In this document: one piece after another, positions 27,085 to 34,758 of the stretch
Layout of the letters: every line of letters begins with the position of its first letter
Numbering within the stretch: position 1 is the first letter of the stretch
Origin: an uncultured Acetatifactor sp.
GTDB taxonomy: Bacteria; Bacillota; Clostridia; Lachnospirales; Lachnospiraceae
Direction of reading: 5' to 3'
DNA length: 64,000 bases
Assembly (NCBI GenBank): GCA_910589035.1
Contig: CAJUSI010000066.1
Span: 1 to 64,000, forward strand
Program-made: the position numbers and the translations under genes
The notes under the pieces: generated by a model
Database searches by the model: none
Seen by the model: only the letters and a program-made list of their open reading frames with translations
Told to the model about the DNA's origin: nothing

Positions 27085-27851
27085 ATTTTGTCTACCTCCT
27101 TTGCCAACTCCAGATACTCTCCCGCACTTCTGGCAGATTTTTTATGAACCATGACGGGCCTGGAATTGTCCTGAGCCCATTCTATCTCGCTGTCCACCCG
27201 GATGATGGTCCGGAACAGATTTACTTCCCGGAATTCCTGCAGTGCCTCCAGGGTCTGTCTGCCGTAGTTCTTCCTGGCGTCCATCTTGGTGATGACCACG
27301 CCCAGAAGGCTCAGCTCCGGCGCCAGCTTCTTCACGTTCTCCAGGAATTCAAACATATTGGCCACCCCGAACAGGCCCCAGGGGCTGGCCTCCACCGGCA
27401 GGATCACGCCGTCCGAGGCGCAGAGGATGTTCATGACCCAGCCGCCCAGGGTGGGCGGGGCGTCGATGAGAATATAGTCGTATCCGCCCTCCTCCTTCAG
27501 GCGCTTTAAGCTCCTGGAGAGGATGAGTTCCCTCTGCCATTTGGTAAAGAGTTCGTACTCGATACCGCTCATCAGGGTGGAGGAGGGAATCAGGTCCAGG
27601 TTATCGTAGGGCGTATGAATCACATAGTCCCAGAGGTCTTCTTCCTTTTTCATGGCCGTATAGAGGTTCTTTTCCCCGCAGGCATACTCCAGGACCTTGT
27701 CCTCCGGAAAAAAAGAGAGGGACAGGTTCAGCTGCATGTCGCCGTCTACCAGCAGGACGCGCTTTCCCAGCAGGGACAGGGAGTAGCCCAGGTTGGCGCA
27801 GGTGGTGGTCTTGCCGCTTCCGCCTTTGTTGTTCGCAAATGCTATGGTCAT
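27075..27851 (-). CDS. ParA-family ATPase
   Basis: A 258-residue deviant Walker-A ATPase (ParA/MinD superfamily): MTIAFANNKGGSGKTTT with the signature lysine, GKRVLLVDGDMQLNLSLSFF (A'), and YDYILIDAPPTLGG (Walker B). Such proteins position plasmids, chromosomes or protein clusters. I choose the ATG at 27851 because it begins the conserved domain and has GGGAG 7 nt upstream; the longer open frame reads through a decayed DeoR remnant. It lies far from replication genes and overlaps the low-complexity partner. Confidence 0.88.
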   Translation of the reverse strand: MTIAFANNKGGSGKTTTCANLGYSLSLLGKRVLLVDGDMQLNLSLSFFPEDKVLEYACGEKNLYTAMKKEEDLWDYVIHTPYDNLDLIPSSTLMSGIEYELFTKWQRELILSRSLKRLKEEGGYDYILIDAPPTLGGWVMNILCASDGVILPVEASPWGLFGVANMFEFLENVKKLAPELSLLGVVITKMDARKNYGRQTLEALQEFREVNLFRTIIRVDSEIEWAQDNSRPVMVHKKSARSAGEYLELAKEVDKICQ

Positions 27852-27909
27852 GGTTCCGCTCCCGCCGCTGTCATCTCTGTGGAGCATATCATCTCCGTGG
27901 GCCATATTC

Positions 27910-27996
27910 TCAGTCTTCCTCTTTTTCTTCTCTGTCATACAGGCACTCGATTCCTTTCTCCGTAAAATGCGCCATGTTATCACAGGCTGTGGGATA
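27910..27996 (-). pseudogene. 3' remnant of a DeoR-family regulator gene
   Basis: Upstream of parA, one frame encodes a tail that includes FTEKGIECLYDREEKEED before a TGA at 27912-27910. The tail of the intact DeoR gene at 30094 reads FAEKGIECLYDREESE. The two DNA segments 27926-27962 and 30122-30158 match in 36 of 37 positions. A stop codon lies just upstream, so only the 3' end of a second deoR-type gene survives. Confidence 0.6.
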
Positions 27997-28000
27997 TCGC

Positions 28001-28108
28001 TTTTATAGTAAACGTCATAACCATTTTTACTTTGCCCGAAAGCCATCACAGCAACGACAATCGGCTTAGCATGTCAAAGTAACGATTTTAAAGTCGTTTA
28101 CTATAAAA
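28001..28108. repeat. 108-bp element with 14-bp terminal inverted repeats
   Basis: TTTTATAGTAAACG (28001-28014) and its exact reverse complement (28095-28108) bound 80 bp. The right arm also encodes the last residues (YSKR) of the small protein at 28088. Inside the right end AACGATTTTAAAGTCGTT is itself nearly palindromic. It may be a small non-autonomous mobile element or a regulatory hairpin upstream of parA. Confidence 0.5.
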
Positions 28109-28351
28109 AACTCTGGCTTCTTCCAACTTTTTTTCAGTGTCGAAATTTTTTGGCAGATATTGTCTTATTTCCGTCCTGGCCGCGTCAAGCCTTCGGAAAG
28201 CGTTTATGCCTGCTTCTTCTTTCTCCTCTGCCGAAATCGCTGTGCATGGCTCCTGGGGCATGATTCTCCTGATGATTTCCAGCAGAAAACTTACGTTGTC
28301 ATCCGATAATGTGCTGATCATCCGAACTGCCTGTTGCTGTAATTCTGACAT
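28088..28351 (-). CDS. Small helical protein, antitoxin-like, function unknown
   Basis: An 87-residue protein beginning MSELQQQAVRMISTLSDDNV with a good site (AGGTGG, 7 nt). It is helical and charged, with a tail FDTEKKLEEARVFYSKRL. Similar small proteins often accompany type II toxins in this family of bacteria, but no toxin gene is next to it and I do not recognise the family. Its last codons lie in the 108-bp inverted-repeat element. Confidence 0.55.
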   Translation of the reverse strand: MSELQQQAVRMISTLSDDNVSFLLEIIRRIMPQEPCTAISAEEKEEAGINAFRRLDAARTEIRQYLPKNFDTEKKLEEARVFYSKRL

Positions 28352-28426
28352 AGGCCATCCACCTCGCTCTTTTATTTTCCATTATAGCTGATTTGTAGGG
28401 AATTGCAAATACAATTTCATTCCGCT

Positions 28427-28520
28427 GGGCATTCTCCGATGGGCATTCTTCCGGTACACATCGGTGGGCATTTTTCCGGTGCACATCGGTGGGCATTTTT
28501 CCGGTGCACATCGGTGCACA
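28427..28520. repeat. 25-bp tandem repeats before the amidase 3' end
   Basis: About three and a half copies of a unit like GGTGGGCATTTTTCCGGTGC run up to the amidase stop codon. No gene is supported in them; the frame that crosses them on the minus strand simply repeats a short peptide. Confidence 0.75.
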
Positions 28521-28523
28521 TTA

Positions 28524-29852
28524 TCAGGCGCGCAGCTTTGGCGGAAGAACCGGGCCGCAATATGCTTCTATCGTGAGCGCCGCTGCCAGAAGTCTGTCTT
28601 CATCCGCGCCGTAAAGGATGATTCCTCTCGGTATCCCGTCCTCACCCATGCACAGCCTCAGGGCCAGAGAGGGCAGTCCCACAAAATGCATGATATTTGT
28701 GGGGCCTGTCATGATGCAGGCGTCAAAGTCTCTCAATTCATCGGTTATCTGGCGGCGCATTCCGGCGCGTTCCCGGATTGCCTCCTTATAATCGGGGTCG
28801 TCCACGCTTTTCCGGCTGGCTTCCAACAAGGTGGTTATTCCGTATCGCATCATTTTTTCCGGGGAGCTCTGGTAGAAGGCTATGATTCTGTCCAGTGTTT
28901 TCCGTCCCGCTGAAGCGCAGGACAGATAATGCTCCAGATCCCGTTTGAATTCACAGGTCATAATGGTTCGCTGGTACGAAGAGTATGGCTGTGTGATTTC
29001 AGAAAAGCCTGCCCCGTTCCTGCGGAGTACATCAAAAAGCCGCTCATACCGCTCCATTTGCGCGTCCGACACCATTTCTCTGTTGTACAGATTGACGGCT
29101 ATTTTCAGGTCCTTCACGGGAATAGGCGAAATCGGCGAAAAGGGCTTGCCTGCCATTCCGCTGTACAGCAGTATGGCATCCGAGAGGTCATGACTCAATG
29201 GCCCCGCGCTGTCCAGGGTGCCTGCTATGGGCAGAATTCCGGCCTGGGACAGGGCGCCGTGTTTTGGTTTGAGGCCTGTTATTCCGTTTTCCGTGGCACA
29301 GGCCACCACGGAAAAGGAGGTATCGGTTCCGATTGCCATGGAGCAGAGTCCGGCTGATACGGCTACCGCCGAACCGGTGCTGGAGCCTCCCGGATCTTTT
29401 TTGTGGTCATAGGCGTTCCGGACATTGCCTGCCCTGGAGCTGTAGCCGTTGGGCATACCCTGTGTGGTGAAATTGGCGAATTCGGTCATATTCGTCTTGC
29501 CGAGAATGACGGCGCCGCATTGTATGGCGTTCTCCACCACAGCCGCATTGGCGGTGGCTCTGTTGTCGGACAGGGCCAGGCTTCCCGCGGTGGTGTGAAG
29601 GCCTGCAACGTCTATATTGTCTTTTACTAAAATGGGTAACCCGAATAATGCGGAATCGCGGTTTGATTTTGCCGAATCCAGCCTTTGCGCCTGTTCCAGG
29701 GCAGACTCGTTTATTTCCGAAATTGTGTTCAGATTTCTGTCATATTTTTCAATGCGCTCAAGATAATAGCGGGTCAATTCCCTGACGCTGATATTTCTTT
29801 CCCGGATCCGGGTCTTCAGTTCCATGGCGGTCATCTTCCATAGTTCATCCAT
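28524..29852 (-). CDS. Amidase-signature family hydrolase
   Basis: A 442-residue amidase. The catalytic Lys is in GLPILVKDNID (about residue 73), the cis-Ser in DPGGSSTGSAVAVSAGL (about 150), and the nucleophile Ser in the following IGTDTSFSVV segment. The family includes GatA, acylamidases and urea-amidolyase parts; without GatB/GatC neighbours this is a stand-alone amidase of unknown substrate. GGGAGG precedes the ATG at 29852. Confidence 0.88.
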   Translation of the reverse strand: MDELWKMTAMELKTRIRERNISVRELTRYYLERIEKYDRNLNTISEINESALEQAQRLDSAKSNRDSALFGLPILVKDNIDVAGLHTTAGSLALSDNRATANAAVVENAIQCGAVILGKTNMTEFANFTTQGMPNGYSSRAGNVRNAYDHKKDPGGSSTGSAVAVSAGLCSMAIGTDTSFSVVACATENGITGLKPKHGALSQAGILPIAGTLDSAGPLSHDLSDAILLYSGMAGKPFSPISPIPVKDLKIAVNLYNREMVSDAQMERYERLFDVLRRNGAGFSEITQPYSSYQRTIMTCEFKRDLEHYLSCASAGRKTLDRIIAFYQSSPEKMMRYGITTLLEASRKSVDDPDYKEAIRERAGMRRQITDELRDFDACIMTGPTNIMHFVGLPSLALRLCMGEDGIPRGIILYGADEDRLLAAALTIEAYCGPVLPPKLRA

Positions 29853-30093
29853 TGGTATCTGCCTCCCGTCATATCGATATACTCCCGGAATCTCTAAGTC
29901 GTCTCTTTCGGGCCTTTTTAGATTCTGCTTTTACGAATTCCCCGCCTTTTACCGAAACCCCAAATCAGGAACAGCCATTATCTGCCAAAAGATTCCGAGA
30001 GCCTATATAGTCATAGGAATGTCTGACCGCTTCTCTCCCAATCCTGCAAGACCAGGCTTCTGCAGGTCATCAAAAAGTCTGATGCACATTTTT

Positions 30094-30888
30094 TCATTCT
30101 CGAAAGCTGTCGTTTTCGCTCTCTTCTCTGTCATAGAGGCACTCGATTCCTTTCTCCGCGAAGTAGTCCAGCCATTTCTGTTCGGGCCGGATGTCCGTCA
30201 CTATCATGTCGATGTCGGAGAGCTGGCAGATCCGGGAGAACGCAATGTTGCCAAATTTTGTATGGTCTACCGCCAGGATGCGCTGTCTGGCAGATTGGAG
30301 CATGGTGTGCTTGATCTGGGACAGGGCTTCGTGGGCGTCCGTCACTCCCCTTTCCAGGTCCAGGCCCTTGCAGGAGAGGATGACTTTGTCGGCCTGGAAG
30401 GAGCCGATCACATCGGCGGCTCTGGAGCCCACCAGGGTCAGGTAGTTTTCCCGGAGGGTTCCGCCGGTGCAGATGATTTCCCAGCCGGATACGTCCGACA
30501 GTTCTATCAACACTTCGATAGAGCTGGTGATCACGGTGAGTTTCCTGCGGTTTTTCAGGGCTTTCACCACGGCCACCGCGGTGGTACTGGGGTCTACGAT
30601 GATGTGTTCTCCATCCTGGACCAGGCCGGCCACCAGGGCCGCGATTTCCTGTTTGGCTTTCATGTTCCGTTTCTTGCGCACGTTGAAGGGCATCTCCATG
30701 CCGGAGTTCTCGTTCAGCACGGCGCCGCCGTAGCTCTTGATGGCAAGGCCCTCCCGGTCCAGCTTGTCCAGGTCGCGCCGGATGGTCTCCTCGGAGACGT
30801 CAAACAGGGCGCTCAGCTCGCTGACCACCACTTTTCGTTCTTTCTGCAGTTTTTCCAGAATCAGGTTTCTGCGCTCTACCGCCAACAT
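30094..30888 (-). CDS. DeoR-family transcriptional regulator
   Basis: A 264-residue DeoR/GlpR-type regulator. The N-terminal helix-turn-helix is in VSELSALFDVSEETIRRDLDKLDREGL (about residues 21-47); the C-terminal part is the sugar-phosphate sensor fold with VDPSTTAVAVVKAL and CTGGTL. Such regulators sense phosphorylated sugars. It lies between the amidase and the BMC operon, and a DeoR gene ends the comparable clostridial fucose/rhamnose BMC loci, so control of the BMC operon is likely. The gap 29853-30093 shows no gene. Confidence 0.88.
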   Translation of the reverse strand: MLAVERRNLILEKLQKERKVVVSELSALFDVSEETIRRDLDKLDREGLAIKSYGGAVLNENSGMEMPFNVRKKRNMKAKQEIAALVAGLVQDGEHIIVDPSTTAVAVVKALKNRRKLTVITSSIEVLIELSDVSGWEIICTGGTLRENYLTLVGSRAADVIGSFQADKVILSCKGLDLERGVTDAHEALSQIKHTMLQSARQRILAVDHTKFGNIAFSRICQLSDIDMIVTDIRPEQKWLDYFAEKGIECLYDREESENDSFRE

Positions 30889-31062
30889 ACACCCTCGCCC
30901 TCCGTAAACTTATTATCGTTTCTTGTCGTGCAAACTCTGGAAATATGATTTGAGAGTGCTGTTTCATCATCTTATTTCGGCAGTGACTTTATTTTACCAT
31001 GTAATATTTCAGGTCACAATAGCTTGCAGTTTCTATATAGATAAAAATTGTATTTAAGTATT

Positions 31063-31091
31063 GTATTTTTCTCCGCATTTGCATATAATAT
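31063..31091 (+). promoter_or_regulatory. Promoter of the type III antitoxin RNA
   Basis: TTGTAT, a 17-bp spacer and a perfect TATAAT on the plus strand; the -10 box ends about 10 bp before the first 42-nt repeat, so transcription would start almost at the repeats. Confidence 0.65.
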
Positions 31092-31100
31092 AAATGTAAA

Positions 31101-31220
31101 ACGCTTTACAGTGTGCGGCATGGAAACACTGTTTATTCAAATACGTTTCACAATGTGCGGATATGAAACATTGTTTACGCAAATACGCTTCACAATGTGC
31201 GGCAGAGAAACATTGTTTAC
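31101..31220 (+). ncRNA. Type III antitoxin RNA: three 42-nt tandem repeats
   Basis: Repeats start at 31101, 31143 and 31185, exactly 42 nt apart; the last is slightly short. Each contains a 7-bp hairpin: ACAGTGT/ACACTGT in copy 1 and ACAATGT/ACATTGT in copies 2 and 3, with 11-nt loops beginning GCGG. The change of one pair keeps pairing, a compensatory change that supports an RNA role. The array lies between a promoter and a terminator and just upstream of a toxin-like gene, the standard layout of ToxIN/CptIN type III toxin-antitoxin loci, whose antitoxin is the repeat RNA itself. Confidence 0.75.
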
Positions 31221-31221
31221 C

Positions 31222-31249
31222 AGCCTCTGGTGTGAGCCGGGGGCTTTTT
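31222..31249 (+). terminator. Terminator between antitoxin repeats and toxin
   Basis: AGCCTCTGG pairs with CCGGGGGCT (two G-U pairs) around a 6-nt loop and is followed by TTTT. In type III systems such a leaky terminator sets the ratio of antitoxin RNA to toxin mRNA. Confidence 0.75.
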
Positions 31250-31284
31250 CACAACTCATCTATCAAGCATACGGAGAGATTACC

Positions 31285-31872
31285 ATGATTGAACGCGGGT
31301 TATATTATAGGAAGCAAATGCGGCTTCCTATAATCGAATGCGGCGCAAAGGACGCGCCTTTTATCAGAAGCATAGAGATTGCTTCTGATAAGTTTATATT
31401 ATGCAACCACGGATTTTGCACAAATGATAAAAAATAACGGTGGCATCTGGAACGACACCAAACATCGCCCCATGGTCTGCCTTATCAAGTCGAAGGAGCA
31501 TGACGGAATCTATTGGGCCATCCCGATGGGGAAGCTAAATCATCGTAATGATGCAGGGCAAAAACGATTGCATTTTTACATGAGTCTTCCCGAAAGGGAT
31601 ATCCGCTCCTGTTATTACCATCTGGGACGCACATCCTCACAATCCATTTTCTTCATCAGCGATGTCATACCAATCACAGATAAATACATAGAAGGAATCC
31701 ATGTAGGCGGAGATAACAGGCATTACGTCATAAAGAACAAAAAGCTGTTTTCTGAGTTGGAACGAAAGCTGTTTCGAATCCTGTCTGTCGAAAACACAAA
31801 GAAAAACTGCTTTCACAGCATATCACGGATGTAAAGCTCTTTCTGCTGCAGGAACTTGACTCCAAAAAATAA
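31285..31872 (+). pseudogene. Type III toxin gene (ToxN/CptN-like), disrupted
   Basis: The ATG at 31285 has GGAG 8 nt upstream. The frame MIERGLYY is interrupted at 31309 by an 85-bp insertion; joining 31308 to 31403 gives MIERGLYYATTDFAQMI and continues GGIWNDTKHRP, IYWAIPMGKLNHR, DIRSCYYHLGRT and VIPITDKYIEG. These features, about 170 residues and the upstream RNA repeats fit the type III endoribonuclease toxins. A second break, the loss of one A in an A-rich run near 31801-31807, shifts the frame; the expected tail QHITDVKLFLLQEL is in the next frame, ending at 31872. As it stands the gene cannot give full toxin. A short product could start at an internal TTG (31379). Confidence 0.7.
31309..31393 (+). 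mobile_element. 85-bp three-hairpin insertion with 9-bp target duplication
   Basis: The direct repeat TTATATTAT at 31300-31308 and 31394-31402 flanks the element, and its removal restores the toxin frame. Three hairpins make up most of its length: TTATAGGAAGC/GCTTCCTATAA (305-333, first bases from the flank), GGCGC/GCGCC (342-358) and TTATCAGAAGCA/TGCTTCTGATAA (361-391). All three have 7-nt loops and perfect stems. No protein is encoded. It looks like a tiny non-autonomous element. Confidence 0.7.
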
Positions 31873-31924
31873 CGCGCAAGTCTCGCTTACCTCCTGCCTT
31901 TTATCAGAAAAAATTGTTCCCTTT

Positions 31925-32110
31925 TCAACAGTCTATTTCAAATATCAGGTCGATGTCTTTCATTTTTCCGTTCATGTCGATATAGACAGGAACCCAGCCC
32001 GCGTAACGGTATCCTTTTGCCGCGTATTCGTCTATGATTTTCCGGTGCTCTTCCTGCTCCGCGTCGAAGAAGCCTCCCATATGGACATTTACGTACTCAT
32101 ATTTCTTCAT
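31925..32110 (-). CDS. DUF4177 family protein
   Basis: A 61-residue protein, MKKYEYVNVHMG and then EHRKIIDEYAAKGYRYAGWVP, the pattern of the DUF4177 family, whose function is unknown. AGGAGG lies 6 nt before the ATG at 32110. It sits alone between the toxin remnant and the BMC operon; 32111-32276 holds nothing recognisable. Confidence 0.8.
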   Translation of the reverse strand: MKKYEYVNVHMGGFFDAEQEEHRKIIDEYAAKGYRYAGWVPVYIDMNGKMKDIDLIFEIDC

Positions 32111-32276
32111 GTTCGTCCTCCTGACCAAGATATGCCGGAACCAGCTTCCTCCTTTTAACTCCTAACTCCCGGCATACCGGAAGAGAATTTTCCCAAAAAG
32201 CAATTCCGTTGTTTCGCTCTGATCCTGATAAGCCGGAAGCTGATCTGCCGAATTACCGGGGTTCGCCGCTTCGCAC

Positions 32277-32825
32277 CTACAGAATGGACTTGCAGATCTG
32301 GGGGTCGGGATGTGCGATCACGGTGGAATCCAGGTACATGCCGCTCTCGCCCACGCTGGCCTTCGCTCTGGAGATGGCAGCCTCCACGGCGGAGACTTCC
32401 CCGCAGAGGAAGACGTAGGATTTGCCGCACATTCCTTTGGCGATGCGCAGTTCGATCAGCTCCACGTCCGCGGTTTTGGCGGCCACGTCGGCGGCCACGA
32501 TAATCGCGGAGGCGTCGTAGGTCTCCAGGATTCCCAGGGAGCTGATGTGCTCTATGTGGGTGGTGCCGTAAATGGCGGGGAAGATGCCCTCGTGGGGGTT
32601 GCCCAGGACGAAGCTGTCAATGAGCTGTTCTCCGTACTGCACCTTGGCGGTATCCACCGCCGCGTCCACGGCACTTAAGTCTCCCGTGATCAGGGCGATG
32701 TATTTGCCGGGGCAGACGGTCTGGGCCTCTATAAGTTCCACCGCCGCCGTCTTCACCATGGCGTCCGCCGCGGTCACTCCGGTGGAAACCGTCTTAAATT
32801 CTATCATTCCTAGCGCCTTTGCCAT
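32277..32825 (-). CDS. pduT: BMC-T shell protein, PduT-like
   Basis: A 182-residue tandem-BMC-domain shell protein (domains about 4-85 and 95-180) that forms pseudohexameric trimers. Cys38 in EAQTVCPGKY is at the position where PduT trimers bind a [4Fe-4S] cluster at the pore, which may pass electrons to the cobalamin-reductase-like PduS encoded next to it. GGAGG precedes the ATG. It is the last gene of the BMC operon. Confidence 0.9.
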   Translation of the reverse strand: MAKALGMIEFKTVSTGVTAADAMVKTAAVELIEAQTVCPGKYIALITGDLSAVDAAVDTAKVQYGEQLIDSFVLGNPHEGIFPAIYGTTHIEHISSLGILETYDASAIIVAADVAAKTADVELIELRIAKGMCGKSYVFLCGEVSAVEAAISRAKASVGESGMYLDSTVIAHPDPQICKSIL

Positions 32826-32884
32826 AGGGCATTCCCTCCTAATTCCCGTGCTGATTTGTTCAGCGGTATTCTCTGCGAATCATT

Positions 32885-34234
32885 TTATTTGTCTGTAATC
32901 AATATATATTTGTCCGTGACTTCCCGCACGATGCCGTCCATGGAGGCGTGGATTCCCACGCTCAGGCCATCGGCAGGTTTGGCGATGCACTGGCCCCGTT
33001 TCACTTTGTCTCCCGGGTTCACGGCGGCCAGGGCGGGAGCGCCGATGTGCTGGCCGAGCATGATTTTCACTTTGTGAATCAGCCCTTCCTCTTTCCAGTA
33101 CTCATCGGGCTGCAGGGGGGCGTCTACATTGTACTTCGACAGGCCCAGTCTCGCTTCCAGCCTCTCCTCCGGCGCTTTTCGGTATTCCCGGCTCTCCCTC
33201 ACCGGAGCCGGCTTCACGTCTGCGGGCGGTTTCACGCCTGCTTTGCGCAGTCCCAGTTTGTAGTCCGCAATCAGGCTTCTGGGGGCAAGTCCCTGGGGGC
33301 AGGAAAAGTTCTCGCAGAGACCGCAGGAGCTGCAGAACATGGTGTTCAGGAAGACGTTGGTGTCCTGGAAGTCCTGGTTGGCGGCGCTGCGCATGAATTT
33401 GTGGGGCTCGATGGGGTGTCCCAGCGCGTGGCGGGGACAGAGGCTGGTGCAGGTCTCGCACTGGCAGCAGGAGGAGGCCGCTCTCTTCAGGTCTATGGCG
33501 GCATTTCTGTTCTTGCGGCGAATCAGAGTGTGGCTTTTATCCAGCACTATGATGGCGTTGGTGGTTTTGGTCACCACATTGTTTTCCTCCTGGAGGCTGC
33601 CCATCATGGGGCCTCCCACCAGGTAAGCGGGATCTTTCACTGTGATTTTGCCTGCGTAGGCGACTGTGTCCCGGATGGAGGCACCCAGGGGCACGCGGAC
33701 GGTTACGGGATGTTCCACTTCTCCCACCACAGACACCAGCTTATCGGTGACGGGAGTCTTCTTCTCCACTGCCCGCCAGGCGTTGTAGACTGTCTCCACG
33801 TTGAAGACAGCCACGCCTTCTTCGATGGGGAGTCCGCCCGGGCGGATGACTCTGCCGGTGGCTTCATAGATGAGAACCACTTCGTCGCCCATGGGATAGG
33901 CGCTGTCCAGGAGGTGTATGCGCATATTGGGGTATGCGTCAATGTATCTCTCAATCGCCTTTACGGCGCTCTTATATTCTGCTTTGATGCCAATGACGGC
34001 TTCCCCCGCTTCCACTAAGCGGGCTATCTCGTCAAAGGTGCGCAGGATTTCTTCTGCGTGTTGTTCCAGAAGCTGTCTGTGGAGCTTTAGGAGCGGTTCA
34101 CATTCCGCGCAGTTCATTATAATAATTTCTGCCCTTTGGTCCAGCTTGGCGTAGGTAGGGAAGCCTGCTCCCCCCGCTCCCACGATGCCGTTCTCCCGCA
34201 GGATCTCTTTCATAGTCTGAATTTCCATACTCAT
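32885..34234 (-). CDS. pduS: PduS-like RnfC-family flavoprotein
   Basis: A 449-residue electron-transfer protein related to RnfC/NuoF. It has the N-terminal NAD/FMN-binding segment VGAGGAGFPTYAKL (about residues 16-29), a SLBB-like domain, two Cys clusters for [4Fe-4S] centres (CCQCETCTSLCP about 272; CSSCGLCENFSCP about 314), and a C-terminal lipoyl-like domain with the KRGQCIAKP segment. PduS in B12-dependent compartments reduces cobalamin; here, with a glycyl-radical enzyme, it more likely balances NADH/NAD or reduces the PduT cluster. Start at 34234 (GGCGGA 5 nt upstream); it follows eutN. Confidence 0.88.
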   Translation of the reverse strand: MSMEIQTMKEILRENGIVGAGGAGFPTYAKLDQRAEIIIMNCAECEPLLKLHRQLLEQHAEEILRTFDEIARLVEAGEAVIGIKAEYKSAVKAIERYIDAYPNMRIHLLDSAYPMGDEVVLIYEATGRVIRPGGLPIEEGVAVFNVETVYNAWRAVEKKTPVTDKLVSVVGEVEHPVTVRVPLGASIRDTVAYAGKITVKDPAYLVGGPMMGSLQEENNVVTKTTNAIIVLDKSHTLIRRKNRNAAIDLKRAASSCCQCETCTSLCPRHALGHPIEPHKFMRSAANQDFQDTNVFLNTMFCSSCGLCENFSCPQGLAPRSLIADYKLGLRKAGVKPPADVKPAPVRESREYRKAPEERLEARLGLSKYNVDAPLQPDEYWKEEGLIHKVKIMLGQHIGAPALAAVNPGDKVKRGQCIAKPADGLSVGIHASMDGIVREVTDKYILITDK

Positions 34235-34293
34235 ACCATTCCGCCCGGTTTTACGGGCATACGATTTATACTCCGCTGTCCCTGCAGCGCATA

Positions 34294-34539
34294 TCATTCA
34301 TCCACAATTCCCACAATCGCCGCATCCACAGGCGCATTCTCCATGCCGACCCTGGCCGCGCTTCCCGTCGCCACCAGGACCATCTCCCCGATGCCTGCGC
34401 CTATATTGTCTATGGCCACAAAGCGGGCGGCTCCGGAAGCCATTTCTTCCAGAGGTTCCACAATCATAAACTTATTTCCGATTAGTTTTTCACTTTTTCT
34501 CGTGGAAACTATACTTCCCACCACTCTGCCTACAATCAT
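34294..34539 (-). CDS. pduN: BMC vertex protein, EutN/PduN/CcmL type
   Basis: An 81-residue protein, MIVGRVVGSIVSTRKSEKL, with DNIGAGIGEMVLVATGSAAR and a C-terminal VDAAIVGIVDE. This is the pentamer-forming family that caps the vertices of the shell. GGAG lies 9 nt before the ATG at 34539; the frame is open to 34587 without support. Confidence 0.93.
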   Translation of the reverse strand: MIVGRVVGSIVSTRKSEKLIGNKFMIVEPLEEMASGAARFVAIDNIGAGIGEMVLVATGSAARVGMENAPVDAAIVGIVDE

Positions 34540-34758
34540 GGTATGTATCTCCAATCCTATCCTGTCCGTCGCGTCTGAATAACGCAATATTTATAACCCC
34601 GGGTTCCCTGTGTCTGGCAGCTCTGATTCTTTTGGGGATCGTCTGGTCAAAGTTCTGTTGTTGCGAAGCAGTTGGCAGGAATTGTTAAAACCATTTTTTA
34701 CAATTCCCTATTCACGGCCTCAAGCATATGGTTCCCCGATGCGGATTATACCGGTGAG

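Noticed and set aside
27851..28049. Long N-terminal extension of ParA
   Set aside because: These codons read through a DeoR-gene remnant and part of an inverted-repeat element; the conserved ParA start is the ATG at 27851 with its own ribosome site.
28299..28511. 70-codon minus-strand frame through the 25-bp repeats
   Set aside because: The peptide simply repeats the minisatellite and then overlaps the 28088-28351 gene; no ribosome site.
31101..31220. CRISPR-like repeats
   Set aside because: The copies are contiguous 42-nt units without unique spacers and have compensatory changes within the hairpin; the promoter/terminator layout fits an antitoxin RNA.
31305..31391. tRNA gene (three hairpins with 7-nt loops)
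   Set aside because: Stem lengths of 11, 5 and 12 bp, no acceptor stem joining the ends, and no TTC-type T-arm sequence. It does not fit the cloverleaf.
31379..31834. Intact 151-residue toxin starting at an internal TTG
   Set aside because: The TTG is inside the third hairpin and has no ribosome site; the restored upstream ATG has one and gives the expected start. It is treated as part of a disrupted gene, though a short product cannot be excluded.
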